From contig NZ_QSOC01000009.1 in NCBI RefSeq assembly GCF_003466125.1, positions 1 to 51,454 on the forward strand: a stretch of 51,454 nucleotides of DNA, read 5' to 3'. Below are positions 50,767 through 51,454 of this stretch, piece after piece. The stretch is from Collinsella sp. TM10-22. Lineage in GTDB: Bacteria; Actinomycetota; Coriobacteriia; Coriobacteriales; Coriobacteriaceae. The number at the start of each line of letters is the position of its first letter. Within the stretch, counting starts at the first letter, position 1. Position numbers and translations under genes: made by a program. A model generated the notes under the pieces. It was not told where the DNA came from and searched no databases. It worked only from the letters and a program-made list of their open reading frames with translations.

Positions 50767-51306
50767 CTATGCTCCTAGCGTATCTTGCGAAGCATCGCCC
50801 AGGTGCTCCGTCAATGCTGAATTCTGCAGCTGCTCGAGCTCATCTAATACAGAGCGAGCCTCTTTAAATGTCTGCGCAACGCGTTTCTTGTTGCTCACCT
50901 TTTCTTCCTTAGGCTTAGGTCGAGCATCCTCGGTGATTGCAATGGCATTAGCGACAGCCAAGTCACCCGTAAGGGTAATAGAAAGGGCGACCTCGACAAC
51001 ACCCAAATCCTGGGCGATTTCGAGAGCACGACCAGAAAGCAGAGCCTTCGGTTTGCCGAGTTTATCACGCGTTACCGAAACATCCTTGCGACCCACGCCT
51101 TGACTAAAACCCGTGCCAAGAGCTTTAAGTACCGCTTCGCGCGAAGCAAAGCGGCTGGCATAGTGAGCAGCGGGACGCGATGATGCATCGCAATACGCAC
51201 GCTCTTCTTCGGTAAACACACGCCGAGCAAACGACGGCGTCTTTTCAAGAATTGATTTCATGCGGGAAATCTCGACGATATCAACGCCGATACCAGCTTC
51301 AGCCAT
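50767..51306 (-). CDS. acpS: Holo-[acyl-carrier-protein] synthase with C-terminal extension
   Basis: A 179-residue phosphopantetheinyl transferase activating acyl carrier protein. GIGVDIVEISRM at the start holds the metal aspartate, and RFASREAVLKALG near 57-69 holds the glutamate and lysine. The usual protein is ~120 residues; here ~50 extra residues (after AIAITEDA) form a Lys/Glu-rich, possibly coiled tail of unknown role. ATG 51304-51306 follows GGAGGTGAAC; the further ATG at 51318 has no site. First gene of the operon. Confidence 0.94.
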   Translation of the reverse strand: MAEAGIGVDIVEISRMKSILEKTPSFARRVFTEEERAYCDASSRPAAHYASRFASREAVLKALGTGFSQGVGRKDVSVTRDKLGKPKALLSGRALEIAQDLGVVEVALSITLTGDLAVANAIAITEDARPKPKEEKVSNKKRVAQTFKEARSVLDELEQLQNSALTEHLGDASQDTLGA

Positions 51307-51335
51307 GTTCACCTCCATATCGCACAGACTAAGTT

Positions 51336-51365
51336 ATTGTAGCCCGTTCACAGAAGATGCGACAA
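51336..51365 (-). promoter_or_regulatory. acpS operon promoter
   Basis: On the minus strand TTGTCG (51360-51365) and TACAAT (51336-51341) are 18 bases apart. A second candidate (TTGTCT-17-TTATAA) lies ~20 bases further upstream and spans the palindrome CATAGTAGCTATG. Confidence 0.6.
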
Positions 51366-51414
51366 ACGAGGGTTATAAAACATAGCTACTATGTGAGACA
51401 AAAGCCCGTAAACG

Positions 51415-51446
51415 CAAAAAAGGGGGAGGCCGCGAGGCCTCCCCCT
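51415..51446 (-). terminator. Terminator of an upstream gene outside the window
   Basis: AGGGGGAGGCC (51421-51431) pairs with GGCCTCCCCCT (51436-51446); on the minus strand TTTTTT follows. It insulates the acpS operon from whatever lies upstream. Confidence 0.8.
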
Positions 51447-51454
51447 TCTTCATC

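Overview
The window looks like the chromosome of a gut Coriobacteriia, most probably a Collinsella (C. aerofaciens-like). This rests on the GC-rich coding style, the phosphoketolase, the maltodextrin/PTS gene set, the fused tRNA-modification protein and the familiar protein sequences; no 16S gene is present, so the genus is an inference.

Layout. 1-7.75 kb is core metabolism: phosphoketolase with a LacI-type regulator and clear operators, divergent murB, a secreted NlpC/P60-like hydrolase and galE. 7.75-23.4 kb is an accessory island bounded and punctuated by insertion-sequence wrecks (IS3 orfA fragment, a frameshifted IS1595/ISXO2 transposase, a frameshifted IS110 transposase). It carries a two-gene ATPase plus nuclease-like module (candidate phage defence), and two separate peptide-modification (RiPP) loci. 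RiPP locus 1 runs on the minus strand: two tandem 39-residue precursors with identical five-cysteine spacing (too short for ordinary ORF calling), a three-gene ABC system, a radical SAM/SPASM maturase and an ABC exporter, with an HTH/DUF2975 pair upstream. RiPP locus 2 has a radical SAM enzyme without SPASM cysteines, a 60-residue Val/Ala-rich precursor, a 69-codon coupled ORF, and a divergent ABC exporter broken by one base in a G run.

23.4-36 kb is an alpha-glucan utilisation block: malQ, glgP, a sugar ABC importer (binding lipoprotein, two permeases, ATPase), a GntR/HutC regulator and a PTS EIICB protein fused to a HAD phosphatase. GTnTAnAC-type sites occur upstream of malQ, the binding protein, gntR and the PTS gene, suggesting one regulon. 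36-41 kb has a polyprenyl synthase, a peptidoglycan-binding-domain protein, tRNA-Gln and a large disordered protein ending in a JetD/DUF2220-like Toprim domain; an IS200 copy follows. 42-44.1 kb is a CstA-family transporter with an attenuator-like leader. 44.5-51.3 kb is a compact minus-strand housekeeping operon: acpS, nnr, alr, udg, tsaE, and a TsaB-RimI-TsaD triple fusion.

The most unusual non-coding structure is a nested hairpin present three times (5.1, 38.8, 44.4 kb), each copy starting 2-12 bases after a minus-strand stop codon. A conserved ~70-base core is enclosed by 33-44 bp (near-)perfect arms whose sequence is different at every site. A second, smaller family (three copies) follows the same plan, and four strictly regular 80-base hairpin units lie after glgP. 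A perfect 25-bp inverted duplication inside the IS1595 wreck shows that such palindromes arise de novo here.
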